A DNA stretch of 64,000 nt from Buttiauxella sp. A111 (GCF_014189855.1 NZ_BJFN01000005.1:62001-126000); one strand, 5' to 3'; shown: positions 29,411 through 38,794, counted from the first letter of the stretch. Program-made: numbers and translations. The notes: generated from the letters alone by a model not told the origin.

Positions 29411-30613
29411 ATGAATAATGCCAACTACAACCGTACACGCTGGTTAACGCTAATCGGCACCATCATTACTCAGTTTGCACTGGGTTCCGTTTACACCTGG
29501 AGTCTGTTCAATAGCGCGTTGTCGCAAAAACTGGGTGAGCCTATCAGCCAGGTCGCATTCTCCTTTGGTTTGTTAAGCCTCGGCCTTGCGATCTCTTCCT
29601 CAGTGGCAGGCAAACTGCAGGAACGTTTCGGTGTGCGTAACGTGACGATGGCTGCGGGTGTGCTGTTGGGTGTTGGCTTCTTCCTGACCGCTCACTCCGA
29701 TAACCTGCTGATGTTATGGCTGAGCGCCGGTGTGCTGGTGGGCCTGGCGGATGGCGCAGGTTACCTGTTAACTCTCTCCAACTGCGTGAAGTGGTTCCCT
29801 GAGCGTAAAGGCCTGATTTCCGCATTCGCCATTGGTTCCTACGGCCTTGGTAGCTTAGGTTTTAAATACATCGACACTCATTTGCTGGCGACTGTAGGCC
29901 TTGAAAGCACCTTCATGATTTGGGGTGGCCTGGCGATGGTGATGATTCTTCTCGGTTCAATGCTGATGAAAGATGCGCCATTGCAGGAAGTGAAAACAGC
30001 GAGCGGCGTGGCTGAAAAAGATTACACACTGGCAGAGTCTATGCGTCAGCCACAATACTGGATGCTGGCAATTATGTTCCTGACAGCCTGCATGAGTGGT
30101 CTGTATGTGATTGGTGTAGCAAAAGATATCGCACAGGGTATGGTGCATTTGACTGCTGAAGCTGCGGCTAACGCAGTGACTGTTATCGCCATTGCTAACC
30201 TGAGTGGTCGTTTAGTTCTGGGTATTTTGTCCGATAAAATTGCCCGGATCCGCGTTATTACTATCGGCCAGGTCATTTCTTTAGTCGGTATGGCGGCACT
30301 GTTGTTCGCCCCACTCAACGAAGCGACTTTCTTTGCCGCGATTGCTTGTGTAGCCTTTAACTTCGGCGGCACCATCACCGTTTATCCATCACTGGTCAGT
30401 GAGTTCTTTGGTCTGAATAACCTGACTAAAAACTACGGTGTGATTTACCTGGGTTTCGGTATCGGTAGCATCTGCGGTTCGATTATCGCCTCTGTGTTCG
30501 GCGGCTTCTATGTCACCTTCTGCGTCATCTTCGCGCTGCTGATTTTGTCCCTGGCAATTTCCACGACTATCCGCCAGCCAGCACGAGAAGTCTTGCAAGA
30601 AGCTCACGCTTGA
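29411..30613 (+). CDS. yhjX: Pyruvate-responsive MFS transporter YhjX
   Basis: Inner-membrane major facilitator of the oxalate:formate antiporter family, 400 residues, 12 membrane segments. Conserved stretches include LIGTIITQFALGSVYTWSLF, LSNCVKWFPERKGLISAFA and GILSDKIARIRVITIGQ. In E. coli it is the main target of the YpdAB pyruvate-sensing system; its substrate is thought to be pyruvate or a related acid. The upstream operator is present. ATG 29411 is preferred over a TTG 15 bases earlier by homology. The 3' end overlaps the convergent HD-hydrolase gene by ten bases. Confidence 0.95.
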   Translation: MNNANYNRTRWLTLIGTIITQFALGSVYTWSLFNSALSQKLGEPISQVAFSFGLLSLGLAISSSVAGKLQERFGVRNVTMAAGVLLGVGFFLTAHSDNLLMLWLSAGVLVGLADGAGYLLTLSNCVKWFPERKGLISAFAIGSYGLGSLGFKYIDTHLLATVGLESTFMIWGGLAMVMILLGSMLMKDAPLQEVKTASGVAEKDYTLAESMRQPQYWMLAIMFLTACMSGLYVIGVAKDIAQGMVHLTAEAAANAVTVIAIANLSGRLVLGILSDKIARIRVITIGQVISLVGMAALLFAPLNEATFFAAIACVAFNFGGTITVYPSLVSEFFGLNNLTKNYGVIYLGFGIGSICGSIIASVFGGFYVTFCVIFALLILSLAISTTIRQPAREVLQEAHA

Positions 30614-31188
30614 TAGCGAGCCATTAATGCCGCAAACCATGCCGCCGGGACGTTATACGGCGGCATCATTAATTGTGAAATCCCTTGTTCGATAATACTT
30701 TCTGCCTGAATCCTTAACTGCTCATTCCCTCGCTCCAGTCCTGCCAACTGAATCCGTTTTTCAATCAAATAGACCCGGGCAAAATGTGGGTCATAGCGTA
30801 AAATTTCACGCGTGTTATCAATGATGTCCGCGATTTTAATGGTTTGCGCTTCGCCACTGGCATTGGCGGTATGCAGGAAATGGGCGCGTTTACGCGTCAT
30901 GCGGTTGGTGCCAGGGTGCTGTTCGGGGTTTGTCACCATGGCAACAAGCATCGCGACGTCTGGCCCAAAGTGTTCCTGAATATCGACAATCGTGCTGCCG
31001 GTGTCCTCTACTGTATCGTGTAACCAGGCCGCAGCAAGCATCTCCTCAACCAGCGACACGCTTCTGACCAGTTCCACCACGGCGGCGGGATGAACAATGT
31101 ATGGCTCAAGTGTATATTTGCGACGCTGATCGCAAGCTGCATGGGCCTTAGCGGCATATCGGCGTGCGCGTTCTTCCAGTGACAACAT
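30604..31188 (-). CDS. HD-domain hydrolase, small alarmone hydrolase-like
   Basis: A 194-residue single-domain metal-dependent phosphohydrolase. It follows the layout of the RelA/SpoT/MESH1 hydrolase domain: YTLEPYIVHPAAVVELV (H33), AAAWLHDTVEDT (HD at 57-58, ED at 61-62), FG at 74-75 and KIADIIDNTREI (D121, N125). There is no synthetase, TGS or ACT domain. It could hydrolyse (p)ppGpp or a related nucleotide; the active-site pattern supports this but is not proof. ATG 31188 has GAGGGGAAA before it. It is not present at this position in E. coli K-12, where yhjX is next to eptB. Confidence 0.8.
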   Translation of the reverse strand: MLSLEERARRYAAKAHAACDQRRKYTLEPYIVHPAAVVELVRSVSLVEEMLAAAWLHDTVEDTGSTIVDIQEHFGPDVAMLVAMVTNPEQHPGTNRMTRKRAHFLHTANASGEAQTIKIADIIDNTREILRYDPHFARVYLIEKRIQLAGLERGNEQLRIQAESIIEQGISQLMMPPYNVPAAWFAALMARYQA

Positions 31189-31490
31189 GATTTCCCCTCC
31201 GCATCACCCGTATTGGCTCATGTGCCCCACAACCCGGTCGTGACGCCTGGTTTTTGTTGTGCCTTTTAAAAAGGTAAATCAGGCTAGAGATATGTAAACA
31301 ACATATCGAATCGCGATTTTTGTCGATACTTTTTCTCCACCCTATGCTCTACTAATTCGCACAAAAAATTGGCTAAGAATCGTCCTGATTCGGACTTTAT
31401 TTTTTCATTACTCAGAATTTTACAAGTTAAAGAGAGTCTGAGTGATGCTTATGACATTTCTTCTTTTGCACCATTTCTTCGGACAACTGC
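31189..31490 (+). promoter_or_regulatory. eptB leader region
   Basis: This ~300 bp gap contains the divergent control sequences of the HD gene and eptB. A small hairpin-forming segment (GAATC-GTCCT-GATTC, overlapping GTCC...GGAC) near 31379-31395 precedes a T-rich tract. E. coli eptB has a sigma-E promoter and is silenced by the sRNA MgrR; I cannot point to a convincing sigma-E promoter here. No gene is seen. Confidence 0.3.
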
Positions 31491-33173
31491 ATGAATTACG
31501 TTAAATCGATGACCCAGCAGAAGCTGTGCTTCCTGTTAGCGGTATACATCGGACTATTTTTAAACCTTTCGGTTTTTTATCATCGTTTTGAAGGATTCAT
31601 TCGGGAATTTAGCGGCTTTAAAGCATTTTCTATGTTGGCTGAAGTCGCTGCATGCGTGCTGGTCACTTTCTTCTTACTCCGTCTGTTGTCGCTATTTGGC
31701 CGCACGGTTTGGCGAATTCTCGCATCACTGATTGTGGTGGTCTCTGTCGCCGCAAGCTACTACATGACGTTACTCAACGTTGTTATTGGCTACGGGATCA
31801 TTGCGTCGGTAATGACTACCGATATCGACCTTTCTAAAGAGATTGTCGGCTATCAGTTTGTCATGTGGATGATTTTGGTCAGCGTTATCCCGCTGGCGTT
31901 GATTTGGGGAAGTAATACCCGCGACACCTTGCTTCATCAGTTAAAAACACCAGGCCAACGCATCAAGAATGTGGCTATTGTGCTGCTGGCAGGGTTGATG
32001 GTTTGGGCGCCTTTGCGTTTACTGGATAAACAACAAAACCGTTCTGAGAAACGCTCGACCGTTGATATGCCAAGCTATGGCGGTGTGGTCGCTAACTCCT
32101 ATCTGCCGTCTAACTGGGTTTCCGCTTTGGGTCTTTTTGCCTGGGCTCAGGCCGATGAATCGACAGATAACAACTCGTTGATGAATCCGGCGAAAAAGTT
32201 CACCTATGTCGCACCAAAAGAGCTGGATGATACCTATGTCGTGTTTGTGATTGGCGAAACGACGCGCTGGGATCATATGGGGATTTTGGGTTATGACCGT
32301 GATACCACGCCAAAACTCGCCAAAGAGAAAAACCTCGTCGCTTTCCGTGGGGAATCCTGCGATACCGCGACCAAACTTTCGCTGCGCTGCATGTTTGTGC
32401 GTGAAGGTGGAGCGGAAGACAACCCGCAACGGACGTTAAAAGAACAAAACGTGTTTGCCGTACTCAAGCAACTGGGTTTTAGCTCCGAGCTGTTTGCGAT
32501 GCAAAGTGAAGTGTGGTTCTACGGTAATACCATGGCAGATAACTTCTCTTATCGTGAGCAAATCGCCGCTGAGCCACGGAACAGTGGCAAACAAGTCGAC
32601 GATATGTTGCTGGTTGAGGAGATGAAGCGTTCGGTTGATAAGCATCCAGATGGCAAGCATCTGATTGTGCTGCACACCAAAGGTTCACACTTCTCTTACG
32701 TGCAACGCTATCCGCGCAGCTTCGCTAAATGGGCTCCTGAGTGCGTCAGTATTGATTCAGAGTGCAGTAAAGAGCAGCTGATTAACGCATTCGATAACTC
32801 AGTGCTCTATACCGATACGGTGCTGGATAGTGTGATTTCTCAGTTGCGTGATAAGCGGGCGATTATTTTCTACGCCTCGGATCATGGTGAATCGATTGAT
32901 GAGAAAAAGCATTTGCATGGTACGCCACGTAAAATGGCACCGCCTGAGCAATTCCGTGTTCCGTTGTTAGTTTGGGCTTCAGATAAATATCTGGAAAACC
33001 CAGACCGCGCGCGTGAATTTGAATACATGCAGGAACAGGCGAAAATGAAAGTGCCGCACCGTCATGTAGAGTTGTACGACACGATTCTGGGTTGCCTGGG
33101 TTACACGTCGCCAGACGGCGGTATTAACCAGAATAACAACTGGTGTCATGTGCCGCAGAAGGCCGTACAGTAA
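31491..33173 (+). CDS. eptB: Kdo2-lipid A phosphoethanolamine 7''-transferase
   Basis: Inner-membrane enzyme of 560 residues (E. coli 563) that adds phosphoethanolamine to the outer Kdo of LPS, modifying surface charge and polymyxin susceptibility. About five N-terminal membrane helices (residues 1-180) are followed by a periplasmic alkaline phosphatase-fold domain. FVIGETTRWDHMGILGYDR carries the first metal ligand Glu, SCDTATKLSLRCMF contains the nucleophilic Thr and disulfide cysteines, and FYASDHGES carries Asp/His ligands. The start MNYVKSMTQQKLCFLLAVYIG aligns with E. coli. Confidence 0.96.
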   Translation: MNYVKSMTQQKLCFLLAVYIGLFLNLSVFYHRFEGFIREFSGFKAFSMLAEVAACVLVTFFLLRLLSLFGRTVWRILASLIVVVSVAASYYMTLLNVVIGYGIIASVMTTDIDLSKEIVGYQFVMWMILVSVIPLALIWGSNTRDTLLHQLKTPGQRIKNVAIVLLAGLMVWAPLRLLDKQQNRSEKRSTVDMPSYGGVVANSYLPSNWVSALGLFAWAQADESTDNNSLMNPAKKFTYVAPKELDDTYVVFVIGETTRWDHMGILGYDRDTTPKLAKEKNLVAFRGESCDTATKLSLRCMFVREGGAEDNPQRTLKEQNVFAVLKQLGFSSELFAMQSEVWFYGNTMADNFSYREQIAAEPRNSGKQVDDMLLVEEMKRSVDKHPDGKHLIVLHTKGSHFSYVQRYPRSFAKWAPECVSIDSECSKEQLINAFDNSVLYTDTVLDSVISQLRDKRAIIFYASDHGESIDEKKHLHGTPRKMAPPEQFRVPLLVWASDKYLENPDRAREFEYMQEQAKMKVPHRHVELYDTILGCLGYTSPDGGINQNNNWCHVPQKAVQ

Positions 33174-33232
33174 CTTTTTCGCCACATATGCTGGAAATTG
33201 AATCAAACGGACATAATTTTAAGTATCAGGGA

Positions 33233-33261
33233 TTGACGGCTAAAACGGTGCGCAGTAAGAT
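33233..33261 (+). promoter_or_regulatory. Promoter of the proline tRNA
   Basis: TTGACG (33233-33238), a 17-base spacer and TAAGAT (33256-33261), followed by the GC-rich discriminator GCGCTCCGC typical of stringently controlled stable RNA genes. It is 12 bases before the tRNA. Confidence 0.8.
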
Positions 33262-33273
33262 GCGCTCCGCATT

Positions 33274-33350
33274 CGGCGAGTAGCGCAGCTTGGTAGCGCA
33301 ACTGGTTTGGGACCAGTGGGTCGGAGGTTCGAATCCTCTCTCGCCGACCA
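33274..33350 (+). tRNA. tRNA-Pro, anticodon TGG
   Basis: A 77-base tRNA with encoded CCA. The acceptor CGGCGAG pairs with CTCGCCG; the D arm is GCGCAGCTTGGTAGCGC; the anticodon arm is ACTGG-TTTGGGA-CCAGT, giving anticodon TGG; the T arm is GGAGG-TTCGAAT-CCTCT. The sequence appears to be of the proM type, although the position between eptB and dppA is that of E. coli proK (anticodon CGG). It is a single-gene transcription unit with its own promoter and terminator. Confidence 0.97.
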
Positions 33351-33357
33351 AATTTAG

Positions 33358-33386
33358 AAAAAGCCAACCTTCGGGTTGGCTTTTTT
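33358..33386 (+). terminator. Terminator of the tRNA-Pro unit
   Basis: GCCAACC-TTCG-GGTTGGC, a stable tetraloop hairpin, followed by six Ts, eight bases after the tRNA CCA end. Confidence 0.95.
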
Positions 33387-33421
33387 GCATCTGAAGTTTG
33401 AAGAGGATGAGAACCTCCTCA

Positions 33422-34090
33422 CTAGCTCAAATCATTAAAACTGCTGACAACCCTGTTATAGGCCCGGATCACTCTTCCCGCAGAGCCTTTGACCATCCAT
33501 TCAGTCATACCGCCAATTTGGGCCTTTTCACCTTCGCTATAAGCAACGTGACTTTGTTGTCGCTGAATGCGTTCTGCGACTAAATTGCTGTATTGGCTTG
33601 CAGAGTCGAGCAGGAAGCTATAACGAATAAGGCTGGCATTGTCTGATGACGGCGCTGCTTTATAGCATTCTTGTGCCTTCGCAATCAGCGAATTGAGTGC
33701 CGCCACTTGTAATAGTGCTTCTTGCGGGATAAACGTTTCTTTGCTCACTATTTCTGTCGTTTTATCGGCCTGGATAATAATAGCGAGAGAATAATAGACT
33801 AATGTTTTGTCCTGGCTTTTTTCTATCTCAGAAAGTTTGTTCTGGAGATTTTGAATATTATTTCTGGCTGAACTGCTACTCCAGAAGGGATAAGTTCCAT
33901 TCTGAATATTAGCCGGGACCTTCGGTGGGGCATAGCATTGTGCGTTCCTGATGTGAGCCTGTTCAGAAGAGATACTGGCAGAAACGTCCTGCTGCTTATC
34001 ATCACATCCTGAAAGAAATAACACTGTGAATAAACCATTCATAAAAACATGAAGCATTCTCTTGTTAATATATTTCATGTGTGAGTGCAT
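33422..34090 (-). CDS. Orphan lipoprotein of unknown function
   Basis: A 222-residue predicted lipoprotein: basic N-terminus, hydrophobic stretch and lipobox FLSGC (Cys29), then a largely helical, Gln/Ser-rich body (NNIQNLQNKLSEIEKSQDK, SYSFLLDSASQY-like). I recognise no named family. ATG 34090 has AGGA six bases upstream; ATG 34078 is an alternative. The gene is AT-rich and lies between the proline tRNA and dppA, where E. coli K-12 has no such gene, so it is likely accessory DNA. It is transcribed against the tRNA. Confidence 0.7.
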   Translation of the reverse strand: MHSHMKYINKRMLHVFMNGLFTVLFLSGCDDKQQDVSASISSEQAHIRNAQCYAPPKVPANIQNGTYPFWSSSSARNNIQNLQNKLSEIEKSQDKTLVYYSLAIIIQADKTTEIVSKETFIPQEALLQVAALNSLIAKAQECYKAAPSSDNASLIRYSFLLDSASQYSNLVAERIQRQQSHVAYSEGEKAQIGGMTEWMVKGSAGRVIRAYNRVVSSFNDLS

Positions 34091-35007
34091 ACTAATTCCT
34101 GGCGGAAAGAGTTGACGGTATTAATAATGCTATTACCCAGTCAAGGATTCTTGCGTATATGTCTTAAAATGGACTTATTAAGCATGGTAAATATTAAGGC
34201 ATATTCTATTGGCTATTTACGTTTTATTTTTTTATTCCAATAGCACTTAAAAATAGCGTTCTTGTTATTTGTTCAATTTAAACGCTCTCTTCCTGAACGG
34301 AGTAAAACAGCCTGTTTGGTGACTCAAAATGGCTTTACCTTTCTGTTTACGTTGTATCCTCCTCGGGAGGACGATTTTGTGACATTTTCCATCGTATTTT
34401 GTTATGGAAAATAGTGGTTTTTTACCCCGATGCTTATGTTTCAACCCAGCATGATTCGCTGTAGGAGATATGGATCACAAAACATATCGTTCAGATAATC
34501 AGCATTCGGCAAGAAATTTTACAAAATAGACACAACTGAATACGGCTGTAGCTCGTCTTTTAAGCAGTGTAATATTCTAGAAACATAGCCGTAGCATAAA
34601 TTTCCCTGCTGGAAATAGAGTGACTGGCTTTTTTTTAACTTTGTTCGCTGTTTCTCACCTCGGTTGTAAATCCCCGTTACCTATATTGACGTTTTACTCA
34701 TCTATTGACAGATTGTAGGGCGTGAGGGGCAAATTATGGACAGTCCGCACTACCACACAGCTAGCCTGACGAAGGGAAACCCTGGCCTCACCATCGCCTC
34801 CGGGCACACCGAACAGACCGCACTCATATAACAAAGGTCTAACGGATAAAAACAACACGACATATGTCCCAATAGATTTCTTGTTGCAGTGTGACGGCAA
34901 TTGAACAAAACATCGGAGCTTACTTGGGTAAGTGACGGCGTTAGTGCAAGGCAGCCTACAAAGCTTCGGCAAGAAAGATGAAGGGAACATCACAACGGAG
35001 CAGAAGA
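34091..35007 (+). promoter_or_regulatory. Long dppA upstream region and leader
   Basis: A ~900 bp stretch without a convincing gene. E. coli dppA has a leader of about 165 bases, so transcription should start near 34840; TATAAC (about 34826) is a possible -10 but no good -35 accompanies it. A/C-rich segments AAAAACAACACGACA (near 34847) and CATCACAACGG next to the SD could pair with the GU-rich seed of the sRNA GcvB, a known repressor of dppA. The AT-rich 34091-34700 part is unexplained; a 17-codon frame near 34329 has no SD and is not called. Confidence 0.4.
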
Positions 35008-36615
35008 ATGAGTCTTTCCTTGAAGAAGTCAGGGATGCTGAAATTTGGTCTGAGCCTGGTGGCACTGACCGTAGCAGCTAGCGTTCAGGCAAAAACCCTG
35101 GTTTATTGCTCAGAAGGTTCCCCAGAAGGTTTTAACCCTCAGTTGTTCACCTCTGGTACTACGTACGATGCCAGCTCAGTGCCAATTTATAACCGTCTGG
35201 TTGAGTTCAAAATCGGCACCACTGAAATCATTCCTGGTCTTGCTGAAAAGTGGGAAGTGAGTGAGGACGGTAAAACTTATACCTTCCATCTTCGCCAGGG
35301 CGTGAAGTGGCAGGACAACAAAGATTTCAAACCAACGCGTGACTTAAATGCTGACGACGTTGTGTTCTCCTTTGATCGCCAGAAAAATGCAAACAACCCG
35401 TACCATAAAGTCTCTGGCGGCAGCTACGAATACTTTGAAGGTATGGGCTTGCCTGACCTGATCAGCGAAGTTAAGAAAGTAGACGACAAGACCGTTCAGT
35501 TCGTGCTGGCGCGCCCGGAAGCTCCATTCCTTGCCGACCTTGCCATGGACTTCGCGTCTATTCTGTCTAAAGAATATGCCGACAACATGATGAAAGCCGG
35601 CACGCCGGAAAAAACTGACCTGAACCCAATCGGTACCGGTCCGTTCCAGCTGCTGCAATACCAGAAAGACTCCCGCATTCTGTACAAAGCGTTCCCAGGC
35701 TACTGGGGTACTAAGCCGCAGATCGACCGTCTGGTGTTCTCTATCACTCCAGATGCTTCTGTGCGTTACGCGAAACTGCAGAAAAACGAGTGCCAGGTTA
35801 TGCCATACCCGAACCCGGCTGATATCGCTCGTATGAAAGAAGATAAGAGCATTAGTTTGATGGAACAGGCTGGCCTGAACGTAGGCTATCTGTCCTTCAA
35901 CACCGAGAAGAAACCGTTTGATGATGCGAAAGTGCGTCAGGCGCTGACTTACGCGGTAAACAAAGATGCGATCATCAAAGCGGTTTATCAGGGCGCAGGC
36001 ACTGCGGCTAAAAACCTGATCCCACCAACCATGTGGGGCTACAACGATGACGTGAAAGACTACACCTACGATCCTGAGAAAGCGAAAGCGCTGCTGAAAG
36101 AATCCGGCCACGCTGACGGCTTCACCGTTGATCTGTGGGCAATGCCGGTACAACGTCCGTACAACCCGAACGCTCGCCGTATGGCTGAGATGATTCAGGC
36201 TGACTGGGCGAAAGTGGGCGTGACTGCCAAGATCGTTACTTACGAGTGGGGCGAGTACCTCAAACGTGCGAAAGCAGGTGAGCATCAGGCTGTGATGATG
36301 GGCTGGACCGGCGACAATGGGGATCCGGACAACTTCTTCGCGACTCTGTTTAGCTGTAATGCGGCGAAAGACGGGTCTAACTACTCTCGCTGGTGCTACA
36401 AGCCGTTTGAAGACCTGATTCAGCCTGCGCGTGCAACAGACGATCACAACAAGCGTATCGAGCTGTACAAGCAAGCTCAGGTCGTGATGCATGACCAGGC
36501 TCCGGCGCTGATCATCGCTCACTCCACGGTATACGAGCCAGTGCGCAAAGAAGTGAAAGGTTACGTGGTTGACCCATTGGGCAAACACCACTTCGAAAAC
36601 GTGTCTGTCGAATAA
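35008..36615 (+). CDS. dppA: Periplasmic dipeptide-binding protein
   Basis: Solute-binding protein (SBP_bac_5) of 535 residues, identical in length to E. coli DppA. The 28-residue signal peptide ends AASVQA-K, and the mature start KTLVYCSEGSPEGFNPQLF is conserved. It binds dipeptides (and haem) for the DppBCDF importer and serves as a taxis receptor partner. The frame opens 30 bases upstream, but ATG 35008 has GGAG eight bases before it. An inverted-repeat element lies between it and dppB, consistent with higher expression of the binding protein. Confidence 0.98.
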   Translation: MSLSLKKSGMLKFGLSLVALTVAASVQAKTLVYCSEGSPEGFNPQLFTSGTTYDASSVPIYNRLVEFKIGTTEIIPGLAEKWEVSEDGKTYTFHLRQGVKWQDNKDFKPTRDLNADDVVFSFDRQKNANNPYHKVSGGSYEYFEGMGLPDLISEVKKVDDKTVQFVLARPEAPFLADLAMDFASILSKEYADNMMKAGTPEKTDLNPIGTGPFQLLQYQKDSRILYKAFPGYWGTKPQIDRLVFSITPDASVRYAKLQKNECQVMPYPNPADIARMKEDKSISLMEQAGLNVGYLSFNTEKKPFDDAKVRQALTYAVNKDAIIKAVYQGAGTAAKNLIPPTMWGYNDDVKDYTYDPEKAKALLKESGHADGFTVDLWAMPVQRPYNPNARRMAEMIQADWAKVGVTAKIVTYEWGEYLKRAKAGEHQAVMMGWTGDNGDPDNFFATLFSCNAAKDGSNYSRWCYKPFEDLIQPARATDDHNKRIELYKQAQVVMHDQAPALIIAHSTVYEPVRKEVKGYVVDPLGKHHFENVSVE

Positions 36616-36633
36616 GTACGAATAATAAGTACC

Positions 36634-36760
36634 GCCCCTCACCCCGACCCTCTCCCTGAGGGAGAGGGAGAAGATCGAGGTCTTTTTCCCTCTCCAGAGG
36701 AGAGCGGGGTGACTGGGGGTTTTTCCCCTCTCCTGGGGGAGAGGGTTAGGGTGAGGGCGA
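36634..36760. repeat. GC-rich palindromic repeat, copy 2 (dppA-dppB)
   Basis: A compound element: left half CCCCTCACCCCGACCCTCTC, several internal GGGAGAGGG/CCCTCTCC hairpins, and right half GGGAGAGGGTTAGGGTGAGG. It lies inside the dpp operon transcript, 20 bases after dppA. Such structures can stabilise the upstream mRNA and reduce downstream expression. Confidence 0.85.
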
Positions 36761-36862
36761 CACATCGCCAACCCGACTTCCCTCCCAGGTTTGCGGAAAT
36801 TATTTGTGAGCAATACAGACGGAAAGTGACCAGACTTTTCGTCATTACAGAGAATCCGGGAT

Positions 36863-37882
36863 ATGTTGCAGTTCATCCTCCGACGTTTGGGACTCGTTAT
36901 CCCCACGTTTATCGGTATTACCCTTCTTACCTTCGCTTTCGTGCACATGATTCCCGGTGACCCGGTAATGATTATGGCCGGTGAGCGCGGTATCTCTCCT
37001 GAACGTCATGCTCAGTTGTTGGCCGAACTCGGTCTCGACAAGCCAATGTGGCAGCAATACCTCCATTACATATGGGGCGTGATGCACGGTGACTTGGGCA
37101 TTTCGTTAAAAAGCCGTCTCCCTGTTTGGGACGAGTTCGTACCGCGCTTTAAAGCGACGATGGAACTCGGTGTTTGCGCCATGCTTTTCGCCGTTGCCGT
37201 GGGGATTCCGGTTGGCGTTTTGGCAGCCGTTAAACGTGGTTCCATATTCGACCACACCGCTGTGGGCCTGGCGTTAACAGGCTACTCAATGCCTATTTTC
37301 TGGTGGGGTATGATGTTAATCATGCTGGTTTCAGTTTACTGGAACCTCACGCCAGTCTCCGGGCGCGTCAGCGATACGGTATTCCTTGATGACACCTTGC
37401 CGCTCACCGGATTTATGCTTATCGACACCGCGATATGGGGTGAGTCCGGTGACTTCATCGATGCCGTGATGCATATGATATTGCCAGCCGTGGTACTCGG
37501 TACCATCCCACTGGCGGTTATCGTGCGTATGACCCGCTCGTCCATGTTGGAAGTGTTGGGCGAAGATTACATCCGTACTGCTCGCGCCAAGGGGTTGACC
37601 CGTATGCGCGTCATCGTCGTGCACGCTCTGCGTAACGCCATGCTGCCGGTTGTCACCGTTATCGGCTTACAGGTGGGGACATTGCTGGCAGGTGCGATTC
37701 TGACGGAAACCATCTTCTCCTGGCCGGGCCTTGGCCGCTGGTTGATTGATGCATTACAACGTCGTGACTACCCGGTAGTACAGGGCGGCGTATTGCTGGT
37801 GGCGACGATGATTATCCTCGTCAACCTGATCGTCGACTTACTGTACGGCGTGGTGAACCCGCGTATACGCCATAAGAAATAA
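36863..37882 (+). CDS. dppB: Dipeptide ABC transporter permease DppB
   Basis: Inner-membrane permease of 339 residues with about six membrane helices. The N-terminal signature is MLQFILRRLGLVIPTFIGIT, and the ATPase-docking EAA loop is DYIRTARAKGLTRMRVIVVHALRNAMLP. It forms the membrane channel with DppC. It follows dppA after a 247-base spacer containing the palindromic repeat; the downstream genes are closely packed (dppC 10 bases away). Confidence 0.98.
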   Translation: MLQFILRRLGLVIPTFIGITLLTFAFVHMIPGDPVMIMAGERGISPERHAQLLAELGLDKPMWQQYLHYIWGVMHGDLGISLKSRLPVWDEFVPRFKATMELGVCAMLFAVAVGIPVGVLAAVKRGSIFDHTAVGLALTGYSMPIFWWGMMLIMLVSVYWNLTPVSGRVSDTVFLDDTLPLTGFMLIDTAIWGESGDFIDAVMHMILPAVVLGTIPLAVIVRMTRSSMLEVLGEDYIRTARAKGLTRMRVIVVHALRNAMLPVVTVIGLQVGTLLAGAILTETIFSWPGLGRWLIDALQRRDYPVVQGGVLLVATMIILVNLIVDLLYGVVNPRIRHKK

Positions 37883-37891
37883 GGGTCTATC

Positions 37892-38794
37892 ATGACGCAA
37901 ATAACTGAGAATAAAGTGGTCGCGGCGCCCGTCCCCATGACGCCGTTCCAGGAATTCTGGTACTACTTCAAAAAAAATAAAGGGGCGGTCGTTGGCCTGG
38001 TGTATGTCACCGTCATGATCTTGATCGCCATCTTCGCTAACGTCCTCGCTCCACACGGCCCGGCTGAACAGTTCCGTGATTCTTTGCTGCATCCTCCTGT
38101 GTGGCAAGAAGGCGGTAGCTGGCAATTCCTGCTCGGTACTGATGACGTCGGCCGCGACATCATGGCTCGCCTGATGTACGGCGCGCGTCTGTCGCTGCTG
38201 GTTGGCTGTCTGGTGGTGGTACTGTCGCTTATTATGGGCGTGGTGCTCGGCCTGGTCGCAGGCTACTTTGGTGGCCTTATCGACAACATCATCATGCGTG
38301 TCGTCGATATCATGCTGGCACTGCCAAGCCTGCTGTTGGCTCTGGTATTGGTCGCGATATTTGGCCCATCGATAGTTAACGCCTCGCTGGCACTGACCTT
38401 TGTTGCGCTGCCGCACTATGTGCGACTGACGCGTGGCGCGGTGCTGGTGGAAGTGCATCGCGACTACGTGACCGCTTCGCGCGTTGCAGGCGCGGGCTCT
38501 ATGCGCCAGATGTTCATCAACATTCTACCAAACTGCCTCGCACCGCTTATCGTGCAGGCCTCCCTTGGCTTCTCTAACGCCATTCTCGATATGGCCGCTC
38601 TCGGCTTCCTCGGCATGGGTGCGCAACCCCCAACACCGGAGTGGGGCACGATGCTCTCCGACGTGTTGCAGTTCGCACAAAGTGCCTGGTGGGTTGTCAC
38701 CTTCCCTGGTGTCGCAATCCTGCTGACGGTGCTGGCATTTAACCTGATGGGTGACGGGCTGCGTGATGCACTCGATCCTAAACTCAAGCAGTAA
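37892..38794 (+). CDS. dppC: Dipeptide ABC transporter permease DppC
   Basis: Second channel subunit, 300 residues with about six helices. An N-terminal cytoplasmic segment [20 protein letters not shown] is typical of OppC-type permeases. [21 protein letters not shown] and the EAA loop [20 protein letters not shown] are present. It pairs with DppB in the membrane. Confidence 0.98.
   Translation: MTQITENKVVAAPVPMTPFQEFWYYFKKNKGAVVGLVYVTVMILIAIFANVLAPHGPAEQFRDSLLHPPVWQEGGSWQFLLGTDDVGRDIMARLMYGARLSLLVGCLVVVLSLIMGVVLGLVAGYFGGLIDNIIMRVVDIMLALPSLLLALVLVAIFGPSIVNASLALTFVALPHYVRLTRGAVLVEVHRDYVTASRVAGAGSMRQMFINILPNCLAPLIVQASLGFSNAILDMAALGFLGMGAQPPTPEWGTMLSDVLQFAQSAWWVVTFPGVAILLTVLAFNLMGDGLRDALDPKLKQ

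Noticed and set aside
34329-34382. 17-codon frame MALPFCLRC in the dppA upstream region
   Set aside because: No SD, no homology recognised, and AT-rich surroundings make such frames common by chance.
33274-34990. Integrated element using tRNA-Pro as attachment site
   Set aside because: No integrase gene and no second copy of the tRNA 3' end were seen downstream, so an intact mobile element is not supported.
34694-35065. 123-codon minus-strand frame over the dppA leader
   Set aside because: It runs antisense through the dppA leader and signal peptide, which is strongly supported coding sequence; no SD.
36634-36760. Direct/inverted GGGAGAGGG repeats as a CRISPR array
   Set aside because: The units are palindromic REP-like elements without regular repeats and unique spacers, and no cas genes are present in the window.
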